Assembly: GCF_016888135.1 (NCBI RefSeq)
Contig: NZ_JACSWB010000157.1
Location: 124,001 to 188,000, forward strand
Direction of reading: 5' to 3'
Length of the DNA: 64,000 bases
Origin: Leptolyngbya sp. CCY15150
GTDB taxonomy: Bacteria > Cyanobacteriota > Cyanobacteriia > RECH01
Positions 8,595-16,794 of this stretch are shown here, piece after piece. The notes beneath the pieces are model-generated. The model ran no database searches, was not told where the DNA came from, and was given only the letters and a program-made list of their open reading frames with translations. Position 1 is the stretch's first letter. Every line of letters starts with the position of its first letter. Both the position numbers and the translations under genes were made by a program.

Positions 8595-10718
8595 TCATGA
8601 AGGTTCACCAAGGTTCACTGTTGCCTCGGGTATGGATCGGTCGGGGGCGATCGCTTGGGCAGCATTGACGATCGCCAACAGCGGCCCCACCTGCTCCTGA
8701 CCATTGGTGGATAAATCGCTATGGCAAAGATAGAGGCGATCGCGCACCCGTCTGAGCAGATCCGCCACCTGACGTTGGAGGCGAGCCAGATCATCGGCCT
8801 GTTCGTCCACCGCTGTCCAGGGTTGGCCAGACCAATGGCTGAGGAACATGGGCGCACCCACCAGCGGCCCCCCTCCGGTTAGCCATAGGGTGGAGCCGGC
8901 ATCGAGCCAAAAATGCCAGCGATGATGACAGCGCTGCGATCGATACTGAAACAGCGTTGCCAGGGTCACCGCATCTGGCGATCGCCCCATCGAACGCAGG
9001 GGATAGGGATCCGCTGTAATCGTGCCATGCTGCAGCAGGTCGATAAACGCGCCGACCACCGCCGCGTCGGGTAGGTGGTGGTGCCCTGCCTGTCGCAACT
9101 GTCCATCTACCTCCCAATAGTGCTGGGCGGTTTCCATCAGCTCTCGCAGCGCCGATAGCTGATCGTAGGGCAGCGCCGTGCCGCCGTGGAAAAATTGTTG
9201 AATGGCCCGATCTAGCAATGTGATCGGTTTCAGCAGCTTGGGCACCGGTGATGAATCTAACTGCTGTTTCTGGGTGGCAATCCAGCGACGAATCGCGTCA
9301 TAGGCCTCTGTGGCCTGATAGCCCAATCGATCCCAGCGCGGAAACGCCGTGGCCTCCAGCAGGTGAGGATGCTGCACATCGGGCACAAAACAATGATCGG
9401 TCAGCAGACCAGCCCGCACCGGATCGATAGAGACATCCCCGCCGCGATCGCTGACGGGCGTCGGCTGTTGGCTCAGCACCACCAGCATATCGGCCACCGC
9501 ATCCGCCTGGATCAACGGCCCTAACCCTGGATAGATCAACGCCAACAGCGTCAGCAGCGATCGCACCTTGGGATAGCTCACCAAGGGCTGCTGATCATGC
9601 AACGAGATCAGCGCAATGCCGCGGCTGTTCAAGATCTCCCGCAGCGTATAGCGAGCGATCGCATCCAAACCTGGGCCGATAATCGCCACCTCATGGGCCG
9701 CCACCTGCCCCGAATGAATCGCTTCGGCAATCTGCTCTGCCACCTGGCGCAAAAGACTGCCCCGCGCCGTGGTTTGAATCGCCTGCACCGTCTCCGGCAC
9801 CTCCACCCACAGCGGCTCTGCCAGCCAACTCAGCACCCTGTCTACCCCCAAGCGATCGCCTAAGGATTGCTCCGGATTCGCCACTAGCGTTTCTTGCTGA
9901 CAGCGCTGGGCCAACTGCCCCAGACAGCGGGGATCGGCTCCTAGCCCTAGACGGATCGCCCCTTCGGGGTTAAACGTGAACAGGGAAGGAATCTCGGCAT
10001 CTAGCCACTGGCTGAAGAGATCAAAGGCGATCGCCGGATAGTCATCCAGATCATCCGCCAGCAGCGCCCCGTAGCGATGGGTGAGATGGGATTGGTACTG
10101 GGGATTGGGCAAGAGGTGTTGGCCATAGAGTTCCGTAATCAGACCGTAGGTGAGCAGCCCCCGCTGCAAACACCAACTCCGCCACTGCTGCAGCGCCTCT
10201 CCCATGTGGTGCCACAGATCGGGTGTGCCGCCCATCTCTCCCAGCCCCGCCTCTAGACGAGCGGGAATATCATCGATCGCCGTCCCGCTCAATGCTGCAA
10301 GCTGCCAGATATCCAGCGATCGCCGCACCATCACGGCTTGACGTACCCCTTCTTGCTGGAGTGGGCCACCGTCGAGCAGCGGTTGCCATACCTGGGTGGC
10401 CAGGGCCTGTTCTGTCTCCGGCCGCAGCCGTACTGGGAAAGGTGTTGTAAGCTGCAGAGATTGGGCTAATAGAGGCCAAAACAGCATCACCTCCTTCTGA
10501 AAAAATCCTAAGGGCGTGTGCGACTCAAACGGTACGGCTACCTGAGTATCAAGCAACCGATCGACTAGCTCTAGGCGATTATCGCCATTGGCCGCAAAGA
10601 CCACCATCGGACGCAGGGCAGCGCCTTGATCCTGCGCCCATTGGGCATACTGGCGCACCAAGCGTTCCGTCTTACCACTGCGCGTTGTTCCAACAATCCA
10701 GAGAAATCCAGAAGACAC
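8595..10718 (-). CDS. P-loop helicase-like protein, possibly an AddB-like inactive SF1 homologue
   Basis: The 707-residue protein opens with a Walker A motif (GTTRSGKTERLV, residues about 10-21), like the opening of UvrD and AddB proteins, but I cannot see the DExQ box or the later SF1 helicase motifs. The rest is long, leucine- and glutamine-rich and helical. Family members in cyanobacteria are annotated inconsistently, sometimes as recombinase family protein. A structural partner in DNA repair is plausible but not shown. The start is GTG at 10718 with AGGA a few bases upstream. It is first in the operon with pedR and hisS, and pedR's own promoter could lie in the 82-base gap. Confidence 0.65.
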   Translation of the reverse strand: MSSGFLWIVGTTRSGKTERLVRQYAQWAQDQGAALRPMVVFAANGDNRLELVDRLLDTQVAVPFESHTPLGFFQKEVMLFWPLLAQSLQLTTPFPVRLRPETEQALATQVWQPLLDGGPLQQEGVRQAVMVRRSLDIWQLAALSGTAIDDIPARLEAGLGEMGGTPDLWHHMGEALQQWRSWCLQRGLLTYGLITELYGQHLLPNPQYQSHLTHRYGALLADDLDDYPAIAFDLFSQWLDAEIPSLFTFNPEGAIRLGLGADPRCLGQLAQRCQQETLVANPEQSLGDRLGVDRVLSWLAEPLWVEVPETVQAIQTTARGSLLRQVAEQIAEAIHSGQVAAHEVAIIGPGLDAIARYTLREILNSRGIALISLHDQQPLVSYPKVRSLLTLLALIYPGLGPLIQADAVADMLVVLSQQPTPVSDRGGDVSIDPVRAGLLTDHCFVPDVQHPHLLEATAFPRWDRLGYQATEAYDAIRRWIATQKQQLDSSPVPKLLKPITLLDRAIQQFFHGGTALPYDQLSALRELMETAQHYWEVDGQLRQAGHHHLPDAAVVGAFIDLLQHGTITADPYPLRSMGRSPDAVTLATLFQYRSQRCHHRWHFWLDAGSTLWLTGGGPLVGAPMFLSHWSGQPWTAVDEQADDLARLQRQVADLLRRVRDRLYLCHSDLSTNGQEQVGPLLAIVNAAQAIAPDRSIPEATVNLGEPS

Positions 10719-10769
10719 CTATCGTTCCTAAAGGGATTTGATATGATACTACTCACATCTTGACTCTAT

Positions 10770-10809
10770 CTAGGTCATAGAGATACGCCCTAGGTCATAG
10801 AGATACGCC
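10770..10809. repeat. Perfect 2 x 20-bp tandem repeat
   Basis: The unit CTAGGTCATAGAGATACGCC occurs twice head to tail without a mismatch, between the divergent helicase-like gene and pxcA. It could be a replication slip or a doubled operator site; nothing else in the spacer (10719-11004) was recognised. Confidence 0.9.
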
Positions 10810-11004
10810 TCTCGCCCATGCATCCCCATTCTATTGCCTAGCCGTCCTGAGGCGATCGCTCTTCCAACGAGTCTGTGAACGTGAGCCCACCAGAGCGCCC
10901 ATTGATTCACCCACTCATCCAGCGACCGTTGCCCACCAGCTCAGAGATGATCCTTCGCAGCTCAACTCGTCTCAACCCTGTGGGTAAACCGTTCCCCTAT
11001 CATT

Positions 11005-12357
11005 ATGACATCAGCACTTTCCAGCACCGTTAAACGATATTTGCGCCGGCTCAATCAATGGTGGCTCAAAACCCCCGATCGCGCTTTGGACGAAGCCTAT
11101 GCAGCCGCCTGCAAGATCCGCAGCATTGAAGAAAATCACTTCAATGGCGATCGCATCTCTCCCGATGTGGGCAACTATGGCGAGGGCACCCAAGCCTATT
11201 TCCAGGGCGAACTGAAGAAAAACCTGGAAACGGCCCGCCTGCGCCTAGCCGAATTTAAGACCAGCAATTCCGTCGTCCGGCTCTCCAACGCCCGCATCAC
11301 AGAAGTGGAGGTAGACGATCGCTCCGGTGAAGCCAACGTCAATATTATTGATAAACCCGCCCTCATTTTTAAGAAACTGCGGTTTATTGACGACGTGCTA
11401 GATCGCTATAGCCCCCAGCGCTACACGCCCACCCGCCGTGCCCCCCTCGTTGTCACCGCCACAGATCCCAGCTCCGACCCAGCCCCCTTAGGCAGCCCTG
11501 CTCCTGGCCCACCCCAAACGCCCCGCTCTACGGCCCCGCGCAATGATGTGGCCTCCTTTGCCGATAAAACCGGCGTGTTACCGCGCTCCATTTTGCGCAC
11601 CGTCGATCGCATCCGCCGCGAATTAGACCCCAAAGCTGAAGACCAGGTTGTTGAAACCTTTCGCGATTCTAAAGTCCGCACCTTTGTCTCCCTACGCTTC
11701 ATTTTGATTTTAGTGATCGCCCCCTTGTTAACCCAGCAAGTGGCCAAGAACTTCCTGGTGGGGCCCATTGTCGATCAAAGCCGCCATGAAGATAGCGCCA
11801 TCATTTTTCTCAACAGCGAAATGGAAGAGGAGGCCCTAGAAGAACTCAGTCGCTATGAAGAACATTTGCGGTTCAAAGCCCTTATTGGGCAGATACCCGC
11901 CATTTCATCGGAAGAGATGGAATCTCGCATCAAGGAAAAAGCGGCAGAAATTCAGGACGAGTTTTACTGGCGCAGTTCCGATTCCATCAAAAACATCTTT
12001 GCCGACTTTCTATCCGTCCTCGTCTTTGCTTTTGTCCTCGTTCGCAGCAAGGCAGAAATTGCTGTTCTCAAATCCTTCATTGATGAATTGATTTATGGAC
12101 TAAGCGACAGTGCCAAAGCTTTCATTATTATCCTATTCACCGATACCTTCGTTGGATTTCACTCTCCCCACGGTTGGGAAATTATTCTGGAGGGCATCTC
12201 TCGACACTTTGGGCTACCCGCCAGTCGAGACTTCATTTTCTTATTTATTGCTACATTTCCCGTGATCTTAGATACGGTTTTCAAGTACTGGATTTTCCGA
12301 TATCTCAACCGTATCTCGCCTTCAGCCGTGGCCACCTACAAGAATATGAACGAATAG
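11005..12357 (+). CDS. pxcA: Proton extrusion protein PxcA (CemA/CotA family)
   Basis: A 450-residue membrane protein with a long hydrophilic N-terminal half and a CemA-type C-terminal domain. The membrane domain begins near FRDSKVRTFVSLRFILILVI and has four predicted hydrophobic segments, among them FADFLSVLVFAFVLV and SAKAFIIILFTDTFVGFHS, ending in the conserved FKYWIFRYLNRISPSAVATY. PxcA is needed for light-induced, sodium-dependent proton extrusion and helps pH homeostasis at the start of illumination; the plastid homologue is CemA (YCF10). The proline-rich linker at about residues 150-180 is variable in the family. The gene stands between a minus-strand operon and tsaB. Confidence 0.93.
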   Translation: MTSALSSTVKRYLRRLNQWWLKTPDRALDEAYAAACKIRSIEENHFNGDRISPDVGNYGEGTQAYFQGELKKNLETARLRLAEFKTSNSVVRLSNARITEVEVDDRSGEANVNIIDKPALIFKKLRFIDDVLDRYSPQRYTPTRRAPLVVTATDPSSDPAPLGSPAPGPPQTPRSTAPRNDVASFADKTGVLPRSILRTVDRIRRELDPKAEDQVVETFRDSKVRTFVSLRFILILVIAPLLTQQVAKNFLVGPIVDQSRHEDSAIIFLNSEMEEEALEELSRYEEHLRFKALIGQIPAISSEEMESRIKEKAAEIQDEFYWRSSDSIKNIFADFLSVLVFAFVLVRSKAEIAVLKSFIDELIYGLSDSAKAFIIILFTDTFVGFHSPHGWEIILEGISRHFGLPASRDFIFLFIATFPVILDTVFKYWIFRYLNRISPSAVATYKNMNE

Positions 12358-12428
12358 CCGCGATCGCTCCCCCATCATTTGCCTCTATCTAACTTTCTCC
12401 ATCGGACTTTGTTTAACCCTACTTGTTC

Positions 12429-13205
12429 ATGACCTCTGCATCCCCATCCTACGCCCTGGCCATTCATACCTCTAGTCCTGATCTAGGCTTAGCCATGGCA
12501 TCTCTCGCAGATCTATCTAGCTCTGATCAATCCAGTTCAGACCTATCCAGTTCAGACCTATCCAGTTCCGATCGATCTGGCTCTGATTTATCTCACTATG
12601 ATCGATCTCATGCCGATCTGTTTGGCGATCGCCGCTCTCAAGTCTGGCCCCTTGGACGAGAGATTTCCAGCCAGCTCCACCTTTATCTCCAGGACTTTTT
12701 GCAGCCTCACACTTGGTCAGATTTGGCCTATCTTGCTGTTGCCATTGGCCCCGGTAGCTTCACCGGCACCCGCATCGGCGTGGTCACCGCCCGCACCCTG
12801 GCCCAGCAGCTCAAGATTCCTCTCTTCGGCATTTCCAGCCTAGGAGCGATCGCTTGGCAAGCGGCTGCACCCATGTATCACACCGATCCAGATCGACCTA
12901 TCCAGATCGCTGTTCACATGGCTGCCCAGCGTCAATCCGTCCACGGCGCAATCTACAGGATGCAGCGATCGCCCCAGGATGGCCAAGCCACCCTCGTTGC
13001 CCTAGTGCCCGATGCTGTCTTTTCTCAAGAGGGCTGGCAAGCCTGCCTCGCCGCCCATCCCAAACCCGACCATTGGGTCGAAGCGATCGATGGACTAGGG
13101 GAGTCCGTAGTATCAATCTTGACCTTGGCGCACTTAGCATGGCAACAAGGTCATCGCCCTGACTGGTCATCGGTTCTACCCACCTATGGGCAAAGCCCAG
13201 TCTAG
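12429..13205 (+). CDS. tsaB: tRNA threonylcarbamoyladenosine biosynthesis protein TsaB, with a repeat insertion
   Basis: TsaB is the non-catalytic partner of TsaD in making the t6A base at position 37 of ANN-decoding tRNAs. The fold start (YALAIHTSSPDLGLAMASL) and the signature GPGSFTGTRIGVVTARTLAQ are present. Between them lies an insertion of about 40 residues made of pentapeptides D-x-S-x-x (DLSSS, DQSSS, DLSSS, DRSGS and so on), encoded by a 15-bp repeat at 12510-12629, which other TsaB proteins lack as far as I know. The frame is kept, so the gene is probably functional with a disordered loop. A TTG at 12423 is in frame, but the ATG at 12429 is more likely. Length is 258 residues. Confidence 0.9.
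   Translation: MTSASPSYALAIHTSSPDLGLAMASLADLSSSDQSSSDLSSSDLSSSDRSGSDLSHYDRSHADLFGDRRSQVWPLGREISSQLHLYLQDFLQPHTWSDLAYLAVAIGPGSFTGTRIGVVTARTLAQQLKIPLFGISSLGAIAWQAAAPMYHTDPDRPIQIAVHMAAQRQSVHGAIYRMQRSPQDGQATLVALVPDAVFSQEGWQACLAAHPKPDHWVEAIDGLGESVVSILTLAHLAWQQGHRPDWSSVLPTYGQSPV
12510..12629 (+). repeat. 15-bp coding minisatellite inside tsaB
   Basis: Eight consecutive 15-base units encode D-x-S-x-x pentapeptides (the last is DLFGD). The central units share TCCAGTTCAGACCTA almost exactly; the outer units have drifted. The multiple-of-three unit keeps the frame whatever the copy number. Confidence 0.9.
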
Positions 13206-13327
13206 CTATCTCAGTCTAGATGCGCCCAGTTTATGAAACATTTATACAACCCCTCCGGGATTTGAACGCCGTCAGCGAAGAACTAGGTGAACTCTAACCT
13301 TATCTTGCAAAAAACGGAGACATCCTC

Positions 13328-14074
13328 ATGGTTCATCATGCAACGGATCGGTGTTGGTTGCTGGGCATTTCTTTCGCCCTCAGTGCAGGGTTAGCAGCCT
13401 GTGGTTCAACCTCTGCGCCCTCTTCCTCCGCCGTCACAACGGTGGCGATCCCCAATGATACCGAGGAAGTCTCGCAGGATGACACGTCAGAAACACCGGA
13501 GCTAACCATGCGATTAACCGCCCCCGCCTGTGAGCAACTGGTTAAGCATTGGGACAACGGCGATATTGAAGCGGCCTTGCTGCTAACGGATGACCTGATC
13601 GCCACCCATGAGGCGATCGCTGCCCCCGTTGATGTGGCTACTCAATGTTCCGAAGTTCTGGGAGAAGCAACCTCTATGGCGCTGGTGGATGTGTCCGTTA
13701 TCTTAGATGAACAAGAAAGTGCTGGCAGCGTTAGCGATCGCGTCTTAGATCGCTTTACCCAGGGTGAATGCTGGCTGCTCTCCGGTGCCTACAACACCAA
13801 TGCCCTCGTGGGCGATATTTTTAAGGATGACCTAGCGACGGATAATATTGTCGGGCAACATTGTGCTGGGTTCCTCGCCACTGATCCCAACAACCCGGCC
13901 ATAACGGCCCTATTGGGAGCGATCGCTGCTGAAACTAACCTCTCCAGCCAAGACTGCTGGCTTTTGCGCGGAGCCTACGATGCAGAGATTCCCCAAGTGA
14001 AAGAAGCGATCGGTGATTCTCCCCTCACAAACCCCAGCCTGCAGTCATCCTGCACTGCCGAATTTAAGGGATAG
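13328..14074 (+). CDS. Putative lipoprotein with duplicated cysteine-containing segments
   Basis: The 248-residue protein starts with a lipoprotein signal peptide: a hydrophobic stretch (LLGISFALSAGLAAC) ending in the lipobox LAAC at about residue 25, followed by a Ser/Thr-rich linker. The mature part holds two related blocks, each starting CWLL.GAY and ending with another cysteine, preceded by a third, weaker block starting ACEQLVKHW; six cysteines could form three disulfides. I do not recognise the family. A GGAGA stretch lies eight bases before the ATG. It is probably membrane-anchored at the periplasmic side and transcribed alone. Confidence 0.75.
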   Translation: MVHHATDRCWLLGISFALSAGLAACGSTSAPSSSAVTTVAIPNDTEEVSQDDTSETPELTMRLTAPACEQLVKHWDNGDIEAALLLTDDLIATHEAIAAPVDVATQCSEVLGEATSMALVDVSVILDEQESAGSVSDRVLDRFTQGECWLLSGAYNTNALVGDIFKDDLATDNIVGQHCAGFLATDPNNPAITALLGAIAAETNLSSQDCWLLRGAYDAEIPQVKEAIGDSPLTNPSLQSSCTAEFKG

Positions 14075-14182
14075 CGCTCTGGAATCAGACTCTCCTCCCC
14101 ATCTTTATCAAAACTTATTCAATTCATCCGAGAAGTTCACCCAATTGATCTATACAAACCCTAGAGACTTTGCTAAATTATG

Positions 14183-14275
14183 ATTCCGGACTAATTGTCA
14201 GGTCGCCACAGAATTCTGTATCGTATGTAACAGAATTTTAAGTTTTTGTCCCAACAGGATACTTGAGTCCGGAAT
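14183..14275. repeat. 93-bp segment bounded by perfect 10-bp inverted repeats
   Basis: ATTCCGGACT at 14183-14192 is the exact reverse complement of AGTCCGGAAT at 14266-14275. No matching target duplication flanks the arms. It may be an old small element or a transcribed structure in the leader of the DUF2949 gene. Confidence 0.6.
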
Positions 14276-14469
14276 GGTGCGTCAGGGATTTGAAGATCAT
14301 GCCCGGTTGGCAGCGATCGCTTCAACTCGGTTTGTCGTCCTCAGGGCTGATGAACCAGGCTTTTAAGGGAAAGCGATCGCTCCTTGCTTTCGCCCTAGCC
14401 TAGGAAAGCTTGCCTCAGCATCTAGCTTCTCCAGTCCTTGCCCAACCTTTTTCCTTCAAGTCATTCCTC

Positions 14470-14480
14470 AGGAGGTGATC
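14470..14480 (+). promoter_or_regulatory. Eleven-base Shine-Dalgarno site of the DUF2949 gene
   Basis: AGGAGGTGATC is complementary over all eleven bases to the usual bacterial 16S rRNA 3' end (GATCACCTCCT) and ends five bases before the ATG at 14486. It fixes the start codon and suggests unusually strong ribosome binding. Confidence 0.85.
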
Positions 14481-14485
14481 GCGCT

Positions 14486-14677
14486 ATGACCCCCCAAAGC
14501 TATACTCGACTCGTCCAATTTCTAGAAGAGGAATTGTCTCTTTCCTCATCAGCCATTTCCATGGCCCTGCGCCACTGCGAACAAGATCCGGGGCCCTTGC
14601 CGATGATCCTCTGGAAGTATGGCTTGATTACCTTGGAACAGCTTGATCGAATTTTTGACTGGCTGGAAACAGCCTAA
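14486..14677 (+). CDS. DUF2949 family small protein
   Basis: A 63-residue, mostly helical, soluble protein. The pattern RLVQFLEEELSLSSSAISMA followed by PLPMILWKYGLITLEQLDRI and a C-terminal FDWLETA is typical of DUF2949, a small family confined to cyanobacteria with no assigned function. The start at 14486 is set by the long Shine-Dalgarno site; an in-frame TTG at 14438 is not needed. The gene ends just before a hairpin shared with convergent murE. Confidence 0.85.
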   Translation: MTPQSYTRLVQFLEEELSLSSSAISMALRHCEQDPGPLPMILWKYGLITLEQLDRIFDWLETA

Positions 14678-14707
14678 TTAGATTAAGGCAACCCGACCAA
14701 CCGTCTG

Positions 14708-14753
14708 ACTCCCCCCGATTGCTAGCTTCTCCACCAGCATCAGGGGGAGTTTT
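14708..14753. terminator. Terminator between convergent DUF2949 gene and murE
   Basis: ACTCCCCC at 14708-14715 pairs with GGGGGAGT at 14743-14750, followed by TTT on the plus strand. It begins 30 bases after the DUF2949 gene stop and three bases before the murE stop, so it probably ends transcription of the plus-strand gene. Confidence 0.65.
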
Positions 14754-14756
14754 AGA

Positions 14757-16262
14757 TTAGGCGTAGCGTGCCATCAAGGCATCTCGGGCCTGTTCACGAT
14801 CGTCAAAATGCACCTTCTCCGTGCCCAAGATTTGATAGTCTTCGTGCCCTTTCCCAGCAATCAACACCCCATCCCCTGGCTTAGCCTGCAGGATGGCAGT
14901 GCGAATGGCCTCAGCGCGATCGCCAATCACCAGCGGCTCGGCGTCCGGTGCAATACCCGCCACAATGTCATCGAGGATCCGAGCTGGATCTTCGGTGCGC
15001 GGGTTATCGGAGGTGACAATGGCCACGTCAGACAAGCGGGCTGCAATATCGCCCATCTGTGGCCGCTTGGTGCGATCGCGATCGCCTCCACAGCCAAACA
15101 CACAGATCATCTGCCCCCGAATAAACGGACGGGCCGCCTTCAGCAGGTTTTCCAGGCTGTCTGGCGTGTGGGCATAGTCCACAATGACGCTAATATCTTG
15201 CTTTTTATGAATCTGCACCTGTTCCATGCGCCCTGGCACGCCCGCAAATGTTGGTAGGCGCTGAGCGATCGCTTCTAGCTCCACGCCTAACTGCAGCGCT
15301 GCTCCAACGGCGGCCAAGAGGTTGGCTAAGTTAAACTGCCCCACGAGCGGCGACCGAAACGCGATCGCTCCTTTAGGCGTATGGAGTTGTCCCGATACCC
15401 CATCCACGCCATAAACCAAATCACTCGTCCATAAATCCGCGCTGGCATCTTGGGTGCTATAGGTCCACAATTGCTCTGCCGGCAAGCGTTCGCAGAGCTG
15501 CCGGCCATAGGAATCATCCCAATTCACCACAGCCCGCCCCGTCAGATAATCTGGCGTAAAGAGCAATGCCTTGGCGTTAAAGTAATCGTCTAAATCCTTG
15601 TGGAAATCTAGGTGATCTTGGGTCAAATTTGTGAACACCGCCACATCAAAGCTACAGCCCATCACCCGTCCTTGAGCTAGGGCGTGGGAACTGACCTCCA
15701 TGACCCCAAACTGACTGCCGGCGCTCACCGCCGCCGCTAACTGCCGCTGGAGTTCTAAGGCAAAGGGTGTCGTATGCACCGCCGTTTCCTGATGCCCTGG
15801 CCAACGGGCATAGAGGGTGCCTAGCAGGGCTTTGGGGGTATCACCGAGGAGATATTCAATCAGGTGGGTGGTGGTCGTTTTGCCATTGGTGCCGGTCACG
15901 CCTACTAAGTGGAGCGATCGCGTCGGATGTCCATAGAAGCAGGCTGCTAGCTGGGCACAAACCTTCGGCATATCTTCCATGGGAATGACACAGCCCTCGG
16001 CCACCGCCGCTGGGTACTCCCCATCCGGTAAAGGCTTCTGGGCGGCGGCTGGAGACACTAGGGCAGCGATCGCTCCCGCTGCGATCGCCCCTCGCCAAAA
16101 CTCGCCCCCATCCACCCGCGTTCCCGGCATTCCTAAAAATACATGCCCCGGCTGGCAGGCATGGGAATTGGTTGAAAGCCCTGTCACATCTTGATCCAAC
16201 GCTGGATGATCGGGGAGATCCCTGTCCTGGATCACCGCTGCTAAGAGTTCACGCAATTTCAT
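14757..16262 (-). CDS. murE: UDP-N-acetylmuramoyl-tripeptide synthetase MurE (meso-diaminopimelate-adding)
   Basis: Cytoplasmic Mur ligase that adds the third amino acid to UDP-MurNAc-L-Ala-D-Glu in peptidoglycan synthesis. The ATP-binding loop GVTGTNGKTTTTHLI, the catalytic region around TNLTQDHLDFH and the motif DNPRTEDP are present; DNPR marks enzymes that use meso-diaminopimelate rather than lysine. The 501-residue length is normal. The ATG is 27 bases after the stop of the glutaredoxin-like gene, at the end of a minus-strand run that also holds mltG, so the run is biased to cell-wall functions. Confidence 0.97.
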   Translation of the reverse strand: MKLRELLAAVIQDRDLPDHPALDQDVTGLSTNSHACQPGHVFLGMPGTRVDGGEFWRGAIAAGAIAALVSPAAAQKPLPDGEYPAAVAEGCVIPMEDMPKVCAQLAACFYGHPTRSLHLVGVTGTNGKTTTTHLIEYLLGDTPKALLGTLYARWPGHQETAVHTTPFALELQRQLAAAVSAGSQFGVMEVSSHALAQGRVMGCSFDVAVFTNLTQDHLDFHKDLDDYFNAKALLFTPDYLTGRAVVNWDDSYGRQLCERLPAEQLWTYSTQDASADLWTSDLVYGVDGVSGQLHTPKGAIAFRSPLVGQFNLANLLAAVGAALQLGVELEAIAQRLPTFAGVPGRMEQVQIHKKQDISVIVDYAHTPDSLENLLKAARPFIRGQMICVFGCGGDRDRTKRPQMGDIAARLSDVAIVTSDNPRTEDPARILDDIVAGIAPDAEPLVIGDRAEAIRTAILQAKPGDGVLIAGKGHEDYQILGTEKVHFDDREQARDALMARYA

Positions 16263-16289
16263 GTCAACACGTCCTCACATGCAATCCTT

Positions 16290-16619
16290 CTATTCTGGCT
16301 GATGACGACGCTGATATGTCTGTAGCATTTGCTCCACTTGAGCAATGCTGGCCCGGGGCGAGAGGCGCGGCAGACGCAGCGCACTGCCCTTGTCTACGCC
16401 CTCCGGTAAGACTGCCGAATCGGGCAACACCCACATCAGGATAGGAATCTCGTATTGATAGGCTTGAAACCAGTCATCCTGGGTCGTGATGTCTCGAATC
16501 TCTAGGGCGATCGCGACCGTGGTGACCTGCTCCAGTTTTTCCTGAAGACCCTCACAAAGATGACATCCAGGTTTGCTGTACAAGATCAGATGCATAGAGT
16601 CGGTAGGCAATGACGTCAT
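16290..16619 (-). CDS. Glutaredoxin-like thiol protein
   Basis: A 109-residue protein with a thioredoxin/glutaredoxin fold of the DUF836-like type. The active-site pattern KPGCHLCEGLQEKL (CxxC near residue 17) follows the first strand LILYSKPG, and the cis-proline region is in YEIPILMW. It probably works as a small redox partner in the cytoplasm. The ATG at 16617-16619 is preferred over an upstream TTG at 16643. It lies between yqeG and murE on the same strand. Confidence 0.85.
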   Translation of the reverse strand: MTSLPTDSMHLILYSKPGCHLCEGLQEKLEQVTTVAIALEIRDITTQDDWFQAYQYEIPILMWVLPDSAVLPEGVDKGSALRLPRLSPRASIAQVEQMLQTYQRRHQPE

Positions 16620-16794
16620 AGGGCTCAGATAGCGAAGCACCAACTGCTATGGGTCGCAGTTGGTGCCTCACTCAAGTATTCACAGGGTTATATCGTTAAG
16701 GTCTTTATACGGGCTGACCTCATTTAATCTATTGCTAGAATGCCAGACCGCCAGAAAAATCGGTTGAATCATAATGTTTTCTTTATATTTACTT

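Larger units (their letters stand above)
14075..14485. other. Gene-free 411-bp spacer with inverted repeats
   Basis: No convincing gene is seen on either strand. The spacer holds a 10-bp perfect inverted repeat whose arms are 73 bases apart (14183-14192 and 14266-14275), a 12-bp perfect palindrome (ACAGAATTCTGT at 14208-14219), a half-copy of that palindrome at 14230-14236, and two HIP1 octamers. The right end carries the exceptionally strong ribosome-binding site of the DUF2949 gene. Confidence 0.6.

Noticed and set aside
13240-13290. tRNA-like 3' end (TTCAAATCCCGG on the minus strand)
   Set aside because: The arms do not pair as a T-stem and no matching acceptor, D-arm or anticodon arm is present.
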